DNA of 29,528 nt from a virus. Below the pieces are notes generated by a model that saw only the letters and a program-made list of their open reading frames with translations, was not told where the DNA came from and did not search any database. Shown here piece after piece: positions 16,132 through 22,674 of this stretch (positions are counted from its first letter, which is position 1; every line of letters starts with the position of its first letter). The position numbers and the translations under genes were made by a program. Location: IMG/VR virus record IMGVR_UViG_3300024273_000544, positions 1-29,528 of that record. One strand, written 5' to 3'.

Positions 16132-16319
16132 TATGTTAATCCGTTTAAATACTCAACCGCTTCTTTCTTTGTGTAAAAACCGATTGCAAATTCATCACAT
16201 AAATCTTCATCATTAAATATATTCCAAACTGTTGAAGAACAACCTACAAAAGCTGATACATATTTCTTAGTAGTTAAGTGTAAATAAACTCCGTTTGATA
16301 TTTTTTTAGTAAGTGTCAT
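16131..16319 (-). CDS. Small hypothetical protein, first gene of its unit
   Basis: 62 residues: MTLTKKISNGVYLHLTTKKY, then VSAFVGCSSTVWNIFNDEDL, then a C-terminal helix FYTKKEAVEYLNGL. It looks like a small alpha/beta fold. It is the first gene after an 87-base gap containing a promoter-like sequence and is coupled by TAATG to the NUMOD-like gene. No function can be assigned. Confidence 0.6.
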   Translation of the reverse strand: MTLTKKISNGVYLHLTTKKYVSAFVGCSSTVWNIFNDEDLCDEFAIGFYTKKEAVEYLNGLT

Positions 16320-16353
16320 AATGTTTGATTTTGGATTTCGCTTTATTGCTGGT

Positions 16354-16361
16354 GTAAATAT
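16354..16361 (-). promoter_or_regulatory. Promoter-like -7 element before the small gene at 16319
   Basis: The minus strand reads GTTGTATATTTACACC. TATATTTA differs from the Bacteroidota -7 consensus TAnnTTTG only in the last base. The leader to the ATG is about 35 bases, as for the stronger early cassettes, but the CCCAACAAA segment is absent. The gap 16320-16406 holds nothing else I recognise. Confidence 0.45.
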
Positions 16362-16406
16362 ACAACCTTTATCAACAAGTTTTACAACTTATGAAAACTT
16401 TAACAT

Positions 16407-16559
16407 TTAATTTTTATTAAAGTACTCATTTGCAACATTATACATTTTCTGCATCTTTTTTATTTCACCTCTATTTCTAGGTAGATTAATTTCTATCTCT
16501 ACATTCTTAACGTGATGAATGTATAATTGTATCTTAGCTATTATCTCTCCGTATGTCAT
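16407..16559 (-). CDS. Small hypothetical protein (50 residues)
   Basis: The frame begins MTYGEIIAKIQLYIHHVKNV and ends VANEYFNKN. It overlaps the previous gene by four bases (ATGA). It is helical with a short central beta segment (EIEINLP), compatible with a small DNA- or protein-binding domain. I do not recognise it. Confidence 0.55.
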   Translation of the reverse strand: MTYGEIIAKIQLYIHHVKNVEIEINLPRNRGEIKKMQKMYNVANEYFNKN

Positions 16560-16831
16560 TGCTTATTTAAAAATATCTCAAATTTTTCAATTATAAATTC
16601 TGAATAAGTTTGTTTTCTTGTTTTAATGGTTTTACCTCCAAGCCAGCCTATTTCTTGATATTCTATATTCTTAAATATAAAATCTTTTCCTTCTTCAAGT
16701 TCATTATAAGCAAATAAAACACCTTCTAAAAAACCAGATGCCCTAAACCTTGCACTTGTTCCTTTGTGAAAATGTCTCTTACTATTTTTAAAAGTTATTT
16801 CTAAACGTTTTTTATTTATATTTTTAAGCAT
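16556..16831 (-). CDS. Hypothetical protein of the post-terminase region
   Basis: 91 residues from the ATG at 16831 (MLKNINKKRLEITFKN). A TTG at 16870 would add a hydrophobic dozen residues but has no better start context. The basic N-terminal part contains KRHFHKGTSARFRASGFLEG (about 19-38), and the C-terminal part has KTIKTRKQTYSEFIIEKFEI. Basic character suggests nucleic-acid contact, but no family is recognised. About 112 bases without a gene precede it. Confidence 0.5.
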   Translation of the reverse strand: MLKNINKKRLEITFKNSKRHFHKGTSARFRASGFLEGVLFAYNELEEGKDFIFKNIEYQEIGWLGGKTIKTRKQTYSEFIIEKFEIFLNKQ

Positions 16832-16935
16832 AAAATTTATATTTAAGAATCCCACAAGAAAAAAAAGCAATCAAAAACACCTTTTTAAGTCTTGTGTTCA
16901 TTGGTTAAATTGATTTATTTATTAATCGATTAGAA

Positions 16936-16966
16936 AATCCTTATTAGTTATGAATTAATAAGGATT
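16936..16966. repeat. 11-bp perfect inverted repeat at the end of the coiled-coil gene
   Basis: AATCCTTATTA and TAATAAGGATT are separated by 9 bases and span the stop codon of the gene ending at 16944. On the minus strand the stem is followed by only a short T stretch (TTC), so it may be a weak terminator, an RNA-stabilising hairpin or an operator for the gene downstream. Confidence 0.55.
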
Positions 16967-17114
16967 GTATTTTTGCAAAGTGATATAAAAGTTCTCTTGT
17001 ATTTGATAACTCTATTTCTACTTTAGTACATTGTGTTTTGTTTAATTTTCTTGATAATTCAGAAATCTTAACCTCTAATTTTTCTACTTGTTTTGTGATG
17101 CTTGAAAGTGTCAT
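16944..17114 (-). CDS. Small coiled-coil protein
   Basis: 56 residues from the ATG at 17114; a longer frame to 17162 would run through the promoter and is rejected. The chain MTLSSITKQVEKLEVKISEL and on to about residue 48 shows clear heptad spacing of Leu/Ile/Val, so it probably dimerises. It is the sole gene behind an early-type promoter cassette and ends in an inverted repeat. It may be a small regulator. No DNA-binding motif is visible. Confidence 0.6.
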   Translation of the reverse strand: MTLSSITKQVEKLEVKISELSRKLNKTQCTKVEIELSNTRELLYHFAKIQSLLIHN

Positions 17115-17150
17115 AGTGTTTGTTTTTATTTGTTGGGTCAAATATACACA
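17115..17150 (-). promoter_or_regulatory. Early-type promoter cassette, copy C
   Basis: The minus strand reads GTATATTTGACCCAACAAAT, with the -7 consensus TATATTTG at 17146-17139 and the shared CCCAACAAA downstream, then a short leader to the ATG at 17114. It matches the cassettes at 21494 and 27222. The -33 region is AT-rich without a clean TTG. Confidence 0.7.
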
Positions 17151-17200
17151 ACTTATAAACATCTAAAACTATAAATAATTATTTTAACATAACTTTAACA

Positions 17201-18367
17201 TCAGTAAATATAATAACTCCCTTTGTTTGGGTTTTCTAATTGGCTCATTATCGAATATCTCATCGCATCAATTGCGTGATTGTAAGCATCTATTGGTTTA
17301 TTCATTTTCACTCCAGACTTATCAGTTAACCAAATATAGTTCCTTAGTTCATTGATTAAGTTCTTACTTCTTGATGTTACGTATATTTTATTTTGATTGA
17401 TTAAATTGATACCATAAACGATTGAATCTCTGCCCTTAGATACTGGCAAGATATTATGACCGTAACTATTTAGTTCAGCTATTGATTTTGGTTCAGCTGA
17501 ATCAGCATAAATTATATCTTCAATGCCATTTGCCTTTAATAAATTAGATATTTCACTATTCAATAAACCTTTCTTATAAATAACTTCATCAAAAATATAA
17601 GCATCATTATATTTATACATTACAACTAAACTTGTTGGGTCATTAGTATAACCAAAATCCATTCCAGCACACAAGATTCTTGCATCTAAAGGCAAATCTA
17701 TTTCGTTCCAATCCGTAATACACACACCTTCTAAACTTCCAGTTTGACCTAAACCATAAACTTGCCACCAATTACTCCAGTATGTGGATGTCTTTGCTTT
17801 TTCCCTTGCTGATTCAATCTCTTTAACTATCGTATCAGATAATGCTTCATTGTCTAAATAAGTTAATGTTATAAAATCTGTATTAGGTTGTGTTAAAATT
17901 TCTTTATCTACCCAAAATGTAGATGCTGGATTATAATCTAACCAGATGTCCCCAGATGTCCGTATAGCCATTTGATAATATGCATCGAAATCAATATTAT
18001 TACATTCGTTAACATAAAGAATAGTTCTTCTTGCACCTCTCAATTTATCTGGTTGGTCCGCACTAAAAAATTCAATGTATGAACCATTAGCAAAAGTATA
18101 TTTCAATGTGCTTTTATTGAACTGGTCATCTTTGTACCTATTCAATGACATCATTATTTTCAGAAAGTCTTTTAATGCACCTCTTCTCAAATGTGGTATA
18201 GATTCAGATACTACACTTATTTCAAGTAATGGTTCTTTGATAGCTTTATCAATTAACAATGGTAATATTCCAAATGTTTTGCCAGCAGAAGTTCCACCTC
18301 TTACGACCTTGATACGGTTCTTTAAACGTGCTAACTTTTTAATTGCAGTAGTTAGTATAAATTCCAT
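17201..18367 (-). CDS. terL: Terminase large subunit
   Basis: 388 residues. The ATPase domain carries Walker A as GGTSAGKT (24-31) and Walker B as ILYVNE (116-121), with RTSGDIWLDYNPAS after it. The C-terminal nuclease domain has the acidic motif GMDFGYTNDP (about 236-245), a second acidic site in YADSAEPKSI and a third in DAYNHAIDAMRYS near the end, the usual order for a phage terminase RNase H-like nuclease. It packages DNA into the prohead through the portal. The start lies 11 bases after the small subunit stop. It is shorter than many TerL proteins but all motifs are present. Confidence 0.92.
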   Translation of the reverse strand: MEFILTTAIKKLARLKNRIKVVRGGTSAGKTFGILPLLIDKAIKEPLLEISVVSESIPHLRRGALKDFLKIMMSLNRYKDDQFNKSTLKYTFANGSYIEFFSADQPDKLRGARRTILYVNECNNIDFDAYYQMAIRTSGDIWLDYNPASTFWVDKEILTQPNTDFITLTYLDNEALSDTIVKEIESAREKAKTSTYWSNWWQVYGLGQTGSLEGVCITDWNEIDLPLDARILCAGMDFGYTNDPTSLVVMYKYNDAYIFDEVIYKKGLLNSEISNLLKANGIEDIIYADSAEPKSIAELNSYGHNILPVSKGRDSIVYGINLINQNKIYVTSRSKNLINELRNYIWLTDKSGVKMNKPIDAYNHAIDAMRYSIMSQLENPNKGSYYIY

Positions 18368-18378
18368 ATTATCGTTCT

Positions 18379-18630
18379 TTAAATGTCATCTAAATCACCT
18401 ATGTTAAATATAGGTTGTTCATTAGTAACTGTAATTTCTTTAGTTTCTCTAGGTTTACCAGCGTAGTAATTGTAGAATAATTGCGTAAATTTAAAATCAC
18501 CTTTCTCTAATCCTTTTTCTAATGCTAAAAAAGCTAAGGGTTCTAATGCCCCTAACTTCTCTAACAATTGTACTTCTTCTGACTTAGATTTTCTTCCAGC
18601 ATTATCTCTTTTGCCACCTCTATTTTCCAT
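18379..18630 (-). CDS. Terminase small subunit-like protein
   Basis: 83 residues. It begins with the MENRGGKRDNAGRKSKSEE pattern (the GGxRxNAGRK motif of many small terminase proteins), then helices with LGALEPLAFLALEKGLEKGD (about 27-46) and FTQLFYNYYAGKPRETKEI, then a short acidic tail (NIGDLDDI). It is shorter than many TerS proteins and lacks an obvious large HTH domain, but the sequence and its place right before TerL make the call likely. It would recognise the packaging start and activate TerL. Confidence 0.75.
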   Translation of the reverse strand: MENRGGKRDNAGRKSKSEEVQLLEKLGALEPLAFLALEKGLEKGDFKFTQLFYNYYAGKPRETKEITVTNEQPIFNIGDLDDI

Positions 18631-18675
18631 TTGATATAATTTGATTATTCATAACTATACTAAATAAATAACTTT

Positions 18676-18882
18676 TTATCTTTTTTGTTCAATAAAAGAA
18701 TTATATTTTATTATCCGCTTTAGCTTCCATTCATTAAATTCATCTCTAGGAAATTTATTAAGTTCGTAATAATTATCAATAAAAACATTTCTAAAATCAT
18801 ACCACATATCTATATTCCAAAAAGAAGTTCTTTTAATAATTTCATTAACAACTTGCATTGCTTTTAATTCTTTATTTGTCAT
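18676..18882 (-). CDS. Small basic hypothetical protein
   Basis: 68 residues: an N-terminal helix MTNKELKAMQVVNEIIKRTS, an aromatic middle (FWNIDMWYDFRNVFIDNYYE) and a basic end (KLKRIIKYNSFIEQKR). It starts in an ATGA overlap with the preceding gene and lies 45 bases before the terminase small subunit. I recognise no family. The aromatic, basic composition could suit binding to another phage protein or to nucleic acid. Confidence 0.55.
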   Translation of the reverse strand: MTNKELKAMQVVNEIIKRTSFWNIDMWYDFRNVFIDNYYELNKFPRDEFNEWKLKRIIKYNSFIEQKR

Positions 18883-19022
18883 AGCTTTTCAATTTCTTGT
18901 CTTACTTCTTCCCAGTATTTTTTACCTTCTTCTGTTCCTACATTTTCAATTAAATAGTTTACGTAAAACCACCATTCTTGATACTCGCTAAAGATTGCAA
19001 TTGCTTTTTCTTTTGGTGTCAT
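18879..19022 (-). CDS. Small hypothetical protein coupled to the DnaA-like gene
   Basis: 47 codons, MTPKEKAIAIFSEYQEWWFY and a C-terminal helix (KKYWEEVRQEIEKL). It begins 4 bases after the DnaA-like gene and overlaps the next gene by 4 bases. The pattern of a helix with FWxxVxxEI near the end also appears in the 65-residue protein at 20840-21037 (RFWLSVKKEIKKL), so the two may be distantly related. Function unknown. Confidence 0.6.
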   Translation of the reverse strand: MTPKEKAIAIFSEYQEWWFYVNYLIENVGTEEGKKYWEEVRQEIEKL

Positions 19023-19026
19023 AATT

Positions 19027-19554
19027 TTACTTATAATGTTGTCCATCGTTTCCATTTTGACCTATTATATTCATTCTTTTCTCTTTTGATTCATCATACC
19101 AACCTTCAGTTTTTATTTTATTCATATCATAAAATGCTTCCAGTCTAACTTGCAACAGATAGTTCTTTTCAGTTCCTTCTGTATCTATTAACAATTGATT
19201 TAATTGTTCTATTATTTCAAATGTCTTTTTTGTTTCTTTCACCTCTTCATAAACTACCTCTAACTGTTCTAAAGACTCAACTCTGAATGCTCCAATAACC
19301 TTTTTTCTTATTGCTTTTAGATTAGGACTAAATTTTTCATACATATTATATTTGTTTAAAGAATGTATTACTGTTGAATGGTCTACATTTACGCTTTCAC
19401 CTATTGAAGAATAAGTTTTATTTGGTTCTAAATCTTTTAGAATATCAAAATACAATGAACGCATTTCAATTATTTCTCTTTTTCTTGATTTCGCTACTAC
19501 ATCAACTCCAGTATAATCATTTATTACTTCTTGTAATCTTGTTGTTATTTCCAT
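19027..19554 (-). CDS. DnaA domain IV-like DNA-binding protein
   Basis: 175 residues. Residues 5-70 match the C-terminal DNA-binding domain of bacterial DnaA: LQEVINDYTGVDVVAKSRKR, the helix EIIEMRSLYFDIL, then the HTH signature YSSIGESVNVDHSTVIHSL (48-66) including DHSTV. The AAA+ ATPase domain of DnaA is missing, so it cannot act as a full initiator alone. The C-terminal half (EVKETKKTFEIIEQLNQLLI onward) is helical and unrelated to DnaA as far as I can see. It may bind origin-like sites, recruit replication proteins or act as a regulator. The surrounding genes are nucleases. Confidence 0.75.
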   Translation of the reverse strand: MEITTRLQEVINDYTGVDVVAKSRKREIIEMRSLYFDILKDLEPNKTYSSIGESVNVDHSTVIHSLNKYNMYEKFSPNLKAIRKKVIGAFRVESLEQLEVVYEEVKETKKTFEIIEQLNQLLIDTEGTEKNYLLQVRLEAFYDMNKIKTEGWYDESKEKRMNIIGQNGNDGQHYK

Positions 19555-19555
19555 T

Positions 19556-19924
19556 TTAGTTTGTTTTTAAAAATTCTTTAATTGGTATTAATATTGATTT
19601 TGATGTGTTATTATCCCCCATAGATTTTATGTTTCCTTTTTTATAAAATTCTCTACATATTTTTTTCAATCTGTTTTCTTTTATTATTATTATTATTTCA
19701 TCTTCATAACCACCAGAAAATATAATAGCCCAATACCCTGCTTCTGATTTTGCTATTCCAGAAGGTTTGCCTCTACTTTCGTATTCTATTGCTATGTTAC
19801 CGCTTTTGTATATCCAACTATCTCTTTTTACTTCTATTTTTTTATTTAATAGTATATCACTTAATAGTTTTTCTCCAATCTGCCCAACTTTTAAATCATA
19901 TCTAAAATCATTGCAATATTTCAT
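19556..19924 (-). CDS. PD-(D/E)XK-type endonuclease-like protein
   Basis: 122 residues from the ATG at 19924; an upstream start at 19960 would add 12 residues inside the exonuclease gene. Motifs in order are VGQIGEKLLSDIL (Glu18), KKIEVKRDSW (31-37, with Asp35), IEYESRGKPSGIAKSEAGYW (46-65). The EVKRD and IEYES pair looks like the active site of the PD-(D/E)XK fold, with the SGI...W region as in a phage nuclease family I have seen near replication genes. It could process recombination intermediates or degrade host DNA. It follows the FEN-type exonuclease by 2 bases, suggesting joint use. Confidence 0.6.
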   Translation of the reverse strand: MKYCNDFRYDLKVGQIGEKLLSDILLNKKIEVKRDSWIYKSGNIAIEYESRGKPSGIAKSEAGYWAIIFSGGYEDEIIIIIKENRLKKICREFYKKGNIKSMGDNNTSKSILIPIKEFLKTN

Positions 19925-19926
19925 AA

Positions 19927-20640
19927 CTATTCTGTTTTTAATTTTAAAAGATTCCAGCATTCAACATACTTTTGTCTTGCTTTTCCTTTATAGATTATTT
20001 TAAATAGTTCGTAAATCTTTTTGGTATATTGAAATTTAGTTACGCAATCTGCTAAATACTTTTCTGCATATTTTTTACCATATCCTTTACAGTAATTAAC
20101 ATTGTCAGCAGTATCTCCTATTATCATCTGTTCGTAGAAATTATACAATGCTTCTTCTTCTGTGATATCATAGATAACTTTATGTTTAAAGTGATAATTA
20201 TACATCAAACAAGGAAACTGTTTATAATCTTTATCTATGGAAACTATAATAACATTATCTCTTCCAATTTCATTTGAAATATTAAACCAATATTTTGCAA
20301 CTACGTCATCTGTTTCACATCCATAACCCCATATTGAATTATAAGATTCTTTAACAAAATCGTGCATCTCATTTAACAATGGTGGTAATGCATTGTAGTT
20401 TCTGTTTGCTTTGTATTTTGGTGAAATGTACTTTCTAAAGTTTCCTTTACTTCCAGAGAATGTTTTTACTTCTGTAACTTCATAGATGTCTTCTAAGTGA
20501 TTAATAATTGACATAAATACTTCATCAAATTTAGCAATAGAATCTTCTAAAACGTGATGAAAACCATCATCATCTACCTTTTCTCTTTTCTTATAACAAC
20601 TTGAGAATATCAAGCTATCTGCATCAAATAGTACTATCAT
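19927..20640 (-). CDS. FEN-type 5'-3' exonuclease / T4 RNase H-like
   Basis: 237 residues with the acidic clusters of the flap endonuclease family in order: LFDADSLIF (Asp6, Asp8), GSKGNFRKYISPKYKANRN (63-81, the arch/basic region), GYGCETDDVVAKY (Glu109, Asp111, Asp112), VSIDKDYKQF (Asp136, Asp138) and MIIGDTADNV (Asp176, Asp179), followed by GYGKKYAEKYL, the H3TH DNA-binding helix. This enzyme removes RNA primers or 5' flaps during phage replication and can act in recombination. It lacks a polymerase domain, and no phage DNA polymerase was found in the window, so it presumably works with the host enzyme. Confidence 0.88.
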   Translation of the reverse strand: MIVLFDADSLIFSSCYKKREKVDDDGFHHVLEDSIAKFDEVFMSIINHLEDIYEVTEVKTFSGSKGNFRKYISPKYKANRNYNALPPLLNEMHDFVKESYNSIWGYGCETDDVVAKYWFNISNEIGRDNVIIVSIDKDYKQFPCLMYNYHFKHKVIYDITEEEALYNFYEQMIIGDTADNVNYCKGYGKKYAEKYLADCVTKFQYTKKIYELFKIIYKGKARQKYVECWNLLKLKTE

Positions 20641-20843
20641 TAGTTTTTATTAGAGTTTGCAATAATTAAACTTAAAATGTATTCGTATATTTTTAATTCT
20701 CGTTCTGTACTTTCAATCAGTATAGTTAAATGCTCGTCAGATAATAGGCTTCTACCATCAAGTAAATCTGAAATGCAGTATAATAATTCTCGGTCTATTA
20801 CTTGTACTTTAGATTGTATCTTTATTAGTGCTGCTTCATTCAT
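20640..20843 (-). CDS. Small hypothetical protein of the middle operon
   Basis: 67 residues, helical: MNEAALIKIQSKVQVIDREL, then YCISDLLDGRSLLSDEHLTI and a C-terminal helix. It overlaps the exonuclease start by one base and the previous gene by four. The composition suggests a helical hairpin with a small acidic turn. I recognise no family. Confidence 0.6.
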   Translation of the reverse strand: MNEAALIKIQSKVQVIDRELLYCISDLLDGRSLLSDEHLTILIESTERELKIYEYILSLIIANSNKN

Positions 20844-21037
20844 AACTTTTTTATTTCTTTTTTAACACTTAGCCAAAATCTAACGTTTAAACTTTCTCTA
20901 TCTTCAAAAAGTAAACTTATAGCTATTAACGCACATTGTTTAGCAGTATCAAAACACATAGGATACTTGTGTAATTCGTCTATTGGCTGCATAAATTTAA
21001 ATACTAATTTTCTTGCTTCTATTTCTATATCATTCAT
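20840..21037 (-). CDS. Small hypothetical protein, recurring Bacteroidota phage type
   Basis: 65 residues. DTAKQCALIAISLLF (about 30-44) and the terminal RFWLSVKKEIKKL match a pattern (AKQCALI...FWxxVxxEI) I have seen in small early proteins of Flavobacteriia phages, without a known role. It overlaps both neighbours by 4-8 bases, in keeping with a tightly coupled operon. Confidence 0.6.
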   Translation of the reverse strand: MNDIEIEARKLVFKFMQPIDELHKYPMCFDTAKQCALIAISLLFEDRESLNVRFWLSVKKEIKKL

Positions 21038-21200
21038 TTATTGCTTGTTTTATTTCTTCATAATATACATCTGATTCACTCCATTGTTTTACCAATTCTT
21101 CAGCCACTTCTTCAAGTGTTCTTCTAACAAAAGTGTTTTCTGTTTCTTTAATTATTGAGATACACACCTCCAGTTTATTTAACATTTCTATTTTTGTCAT
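21030..21200 (-). CDS. Small acidic hypothetical protein
   Basis: 56 codons starting MTKIEMLNKLEVCISIIKET, with a Glu-rich C-terminal helix (LEEVAEELVKQWSESD and beyond). It overlaps the upstream 44-codon gene by 26 bases and the next gene by 8. Strong acidity and helix content might suit protein binding, even DNA mimicry. No family is recognised. Confidence 0.6.
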   Translation of the reverse strand: MTKIEMLNKLEVCISIIKETENTFVRRTLEEVAEELVKQWSESDVYYEEIKQAINE

Positions 21201-21309
21201 TTTCTTTTTCTTTTATTATTCTTAATAATTCAATAGCTTTTACCCTACTGTTCTTTTCTTGTTCAAAGATTGTAAACCTTTTTTCTAATACTCTTTTTGA
21301 ATTTGCCAT
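21175..21309 (-). CDS. Small basic helical protein (44 residues)
   Basis: The frame MANSKRVLEKRFTIFEQEKN plus a Lys/Asn-rich end starts 2 bases after the previous stop. It is basic and fully helical. The 26-base overlap with the next gene and close spacing support translation. Function unknown. Confidence 0.5.
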   Translation of the reverse strand: MANSKRVLEKRFTIFEQEKNSRVKAIELLRIIKEKENDKNRNVK

Positions 21310-21311
21310 AT

Positions 21312-21464
21312 TTATTTAATTTCTATTAAAAGCTCTTCAGTTCTTCCACATAATTTATAATGCTTTACTATTTTTTTAAAAACTGATAAACATTTGATGT
21401 GTTCGTAATACCCAAGTTCAATTGCTTTAATGTACTGTGCTGAATTTAATTTTACTGTTGTCAT
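21312..21464 (-). CDS. Small hypothetical protein, first gene of an early unit
   Basis: 50 residues from the ATG at 21464 (MTTVKLNSAQYIKAIELGYY). A longer frame to 21527 runs through a promoter and is rejected. The middle holds HIKCLSVFKKIVKHYKLCGR. It stands first behind early cassette A and leads the run of small genes to the exonuclease. No family is recognised. Confidence 0.6.
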   Translation of the reverse strand: MTTVKLNSAQYIKAIELGYYEHIKCLSVFKKIVKHYKLCGRTEELLIEIK

Positions 21465-21500
21465 AATTTCTATTTGTTTGTTGGGACAAATATACATAAA
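21465..21500 (-). promoter_or_regulatory. Early-type promoter cassette, copy A
   Basis: The minus strand has the exact Bacteroidota -7 consensus TATATTTG at 21494-21487, then TCCCAACAAACAAATAGAAATT and the ATG at 21464 (segment quoted in part). It is nearly identical to copy B at 27222-27189, differing by a TTTG insertion, and related to copy C. It probably starts the operon of small genes, exonuclease and DnaA-like gene. Confidence 0.75.
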
Positions 21501-21538
21501 CATTTGAGTTAAAAAACATATTAACAAAAAATTAACAC

Positions 21539-21565
21539 AAAAAAAAACTACCTCTTTAGAGATAG
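21539..21565 (-). terminator. Intrinsic terminator overlapping the end of a small gene
   Basis: CTATCTC, TAAA, GAGGTAG (7 bp with one T-G pair) followed by nine T residues on the minus strand. The stem includes the final codons and the TAG of the gene at 21682-21548. It insulates the unit starting at cassette A. Confidence 0.88.
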
Positions 21566-21682
21566 CCTTTCTTTTAATACTTTTCGATACACTTCATTAA
21601 CAGATTCTTTATTATCTCCCCTCTTCCAGAGAAAGTCCATTACTCTATTTATCCTTTGCCAATTTGATTGTCTATTTTTCAT
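21548..21682 (-). CDS. Small basic protein ending in a terminator
   Basis: 44 codons: MKNRQSNWQRINRVMDFLWK and a basic C-terminal part. It overlaps the DUF3310-like gene by 11 bases, and its last codons form the stem of a terminator. Tryptophans and arginines suggest a small nucleic-acid-binding helix, but nothing specific is recognised. Confidence 0.5.
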   Translation of the reverse strand: MKNRQSNWQRINRVMDFLWKRGDNKESVNEVYRKVLKERLSLKR

Positions 21683-22058
21683 CTTCTTTCATTTCTTTAA
21701 TGTATAAATCAATTAAAAACTTTGTCTTTTCTAAATCTTCTATAAATAAACCTTTCTTTCTACATCTCATTACTCGCTTAATTATATCAAATTCGTATGT
21801 ATTAACATCGTGTTCTTCGCAAAACTTGTATAGTGAACCTTTGCTATTGTCGTAGTGTTTAGGCTCTTCTTTTACTTTAAAAGTAATAGCTTCTTTGTTA
21901 TGCCAATGATTCCAGTAATTTTCTCCTTCCTTTGTTACGCACCAATTAAAAGCATTGTCTAAAAAATCTGTTATACTATCAAAATCATTATCTTGGCATT
22001 CTGTTTGCCTTCTTAAAGCTAATACTCTTGCTTCTACTGGTAGTTCTGATATTTTCAT
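21672..22058 (-). CDS. DUF3310-like protein
   Basis: 128 residues. The N-terminal part has MKISELPVEARVLALRRQTE and an aromatic block CVTKEGENYWNHWHN (about 40-54). The C-terminal part HYDNSKGSLYKFCEEHDVNT followed by IIKRVMRCRKKG, IEDLEKTKFLIDLYI resembles DUF3310 (Y..L.FC...IKYV.R...K...EDL.KA..YL), a family common in phage replication clusters and of unknown biochemical role. It starts in a 4-base overlap with the preceding gene. Confidence 0.55.
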   Translation of the reverse strand: MKISELPVEARVLALRRQTECQDNDFDSITDFLDNAFNWCVTKEGENYWNHWHNKEAITFKVKEEPKHYDNSKGSLYKFCEEHDVNTYEFDIIKRVMRCRKKGLFIEDLEKTKFLIDLYIKEMKEDEK

Positions 22059-22318
22059 ATTTTAAATCTTTTTGAATGTAGTAAATAAAGTTCCATTGTT
22101 TTTTTCATTCCTTCCATTTCTGTAAATTCTAAAGGAATATCTTTTTCTTTTAAAATATGAACCGCTAAATAGTTTGAAATCTGAAACTTGATTACGTTGT
22201 ATTTTGTTTTATTTTTTATTGGTTGAATCAGATAAGCTAAATCATTTTTATTACAAATGTGCATAGCTTCTATTTCTGCTTCTTTTGGTTGGTATCTTGC
22301 TATTTTCTTTGGTCGCAT
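22055..22318 (-). CDS. Hypothetical protein of the middle operon
   Basis: 87 residues, basic at the start (MRPKKIARYQPKEAEIEAMH) with a central basic/beta part (IKNKTKYNVIKFQISNYLAV) and a C-terminal helix. It may bind nucleic acid. Its ATG shares one base with the previous stop (TAATG). No family is recognised. Confidence 0.55.
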   Translation of the reverse strand: MRPKKIARYQPKEAEIEAMHICNKNDLAYLIQPIKNKTKYNVIKFQISNYLAVHILKEKDIPLEFTEMEGMKKTMELYLLHSKRFKI

Positions 22319-22674
22319 TATTCTAGCCTTAAAAATTCTGCTTCTCCAAATTTAACAAACCATTCTTTGTTTTCTCGGTATTTTTCTATAACCGCATTTA
22401 TAAAAAGTAATTCGTCTAAAGATTGTGTTTGTAATTTCTCTACTATTTCTTCAATGTTTCTTAAAATGTTTGTTGTTGTTTCGGGGTCTGTATTGTAGAT
22501 AATTTTAAATTCATTCCTTACAATTTCTTCAAGGTCTTTATTTAAACTATTAATCTTCTGCTTTACTTGTCTTTTATATTGCTTTGTGAATGCTAAATTT
22601 TCATTTGATTCTAATAATAATTGACTCAATAAAACCGATTTTAAATATTCTTGTTGTACTGTATTTACTTCCAT
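22318..22674 (-). CDS. Helical hypothetical protein
   Basis: 118 residues from the ATG at 22674 (MEVNTVQQEYLKSVLLSQLL). An upstream start at 22800 would add 42 Asn/Lys-rich residues read through the preceding nuclease-like gene in another frame, so the shorter start is preferred. The chain is a series of amphipathic helices with NENLAFTKQYKRQVKQKINS and ILRNIEEIVEKLQTQSLDEL, suggesting a coiled-coil or helical bundle. Function unknown. Confidence 0.55.
   Translation of the reverse strand: MEVNTVQQEYLKSVLLSQLLLESNENLAFTKQYKRQVKQKINSLNKDLEEIVRNEFKIIYNTDPETTTNILRNIEEIVEKLQTQSLDELLFINAVIEKYRENKEWFVKFGEAEFLRLE

Noticed and set aside
16832-16870. TTG start adding a hydrophobic N-terminus to the protein at 16556-16831
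   Set aside because: Needs a rare start codon in an A-rich stretch with no better initiation context than the ATG at 16831.
21465-21527. Longer N-terminus for the small protein at 21312-21464
   Set aside because: The extra codons cover a conserved promoter and leader cassette, so they are upstream of the likely transcript start. The same argument rejects the 17115-17162 extension.
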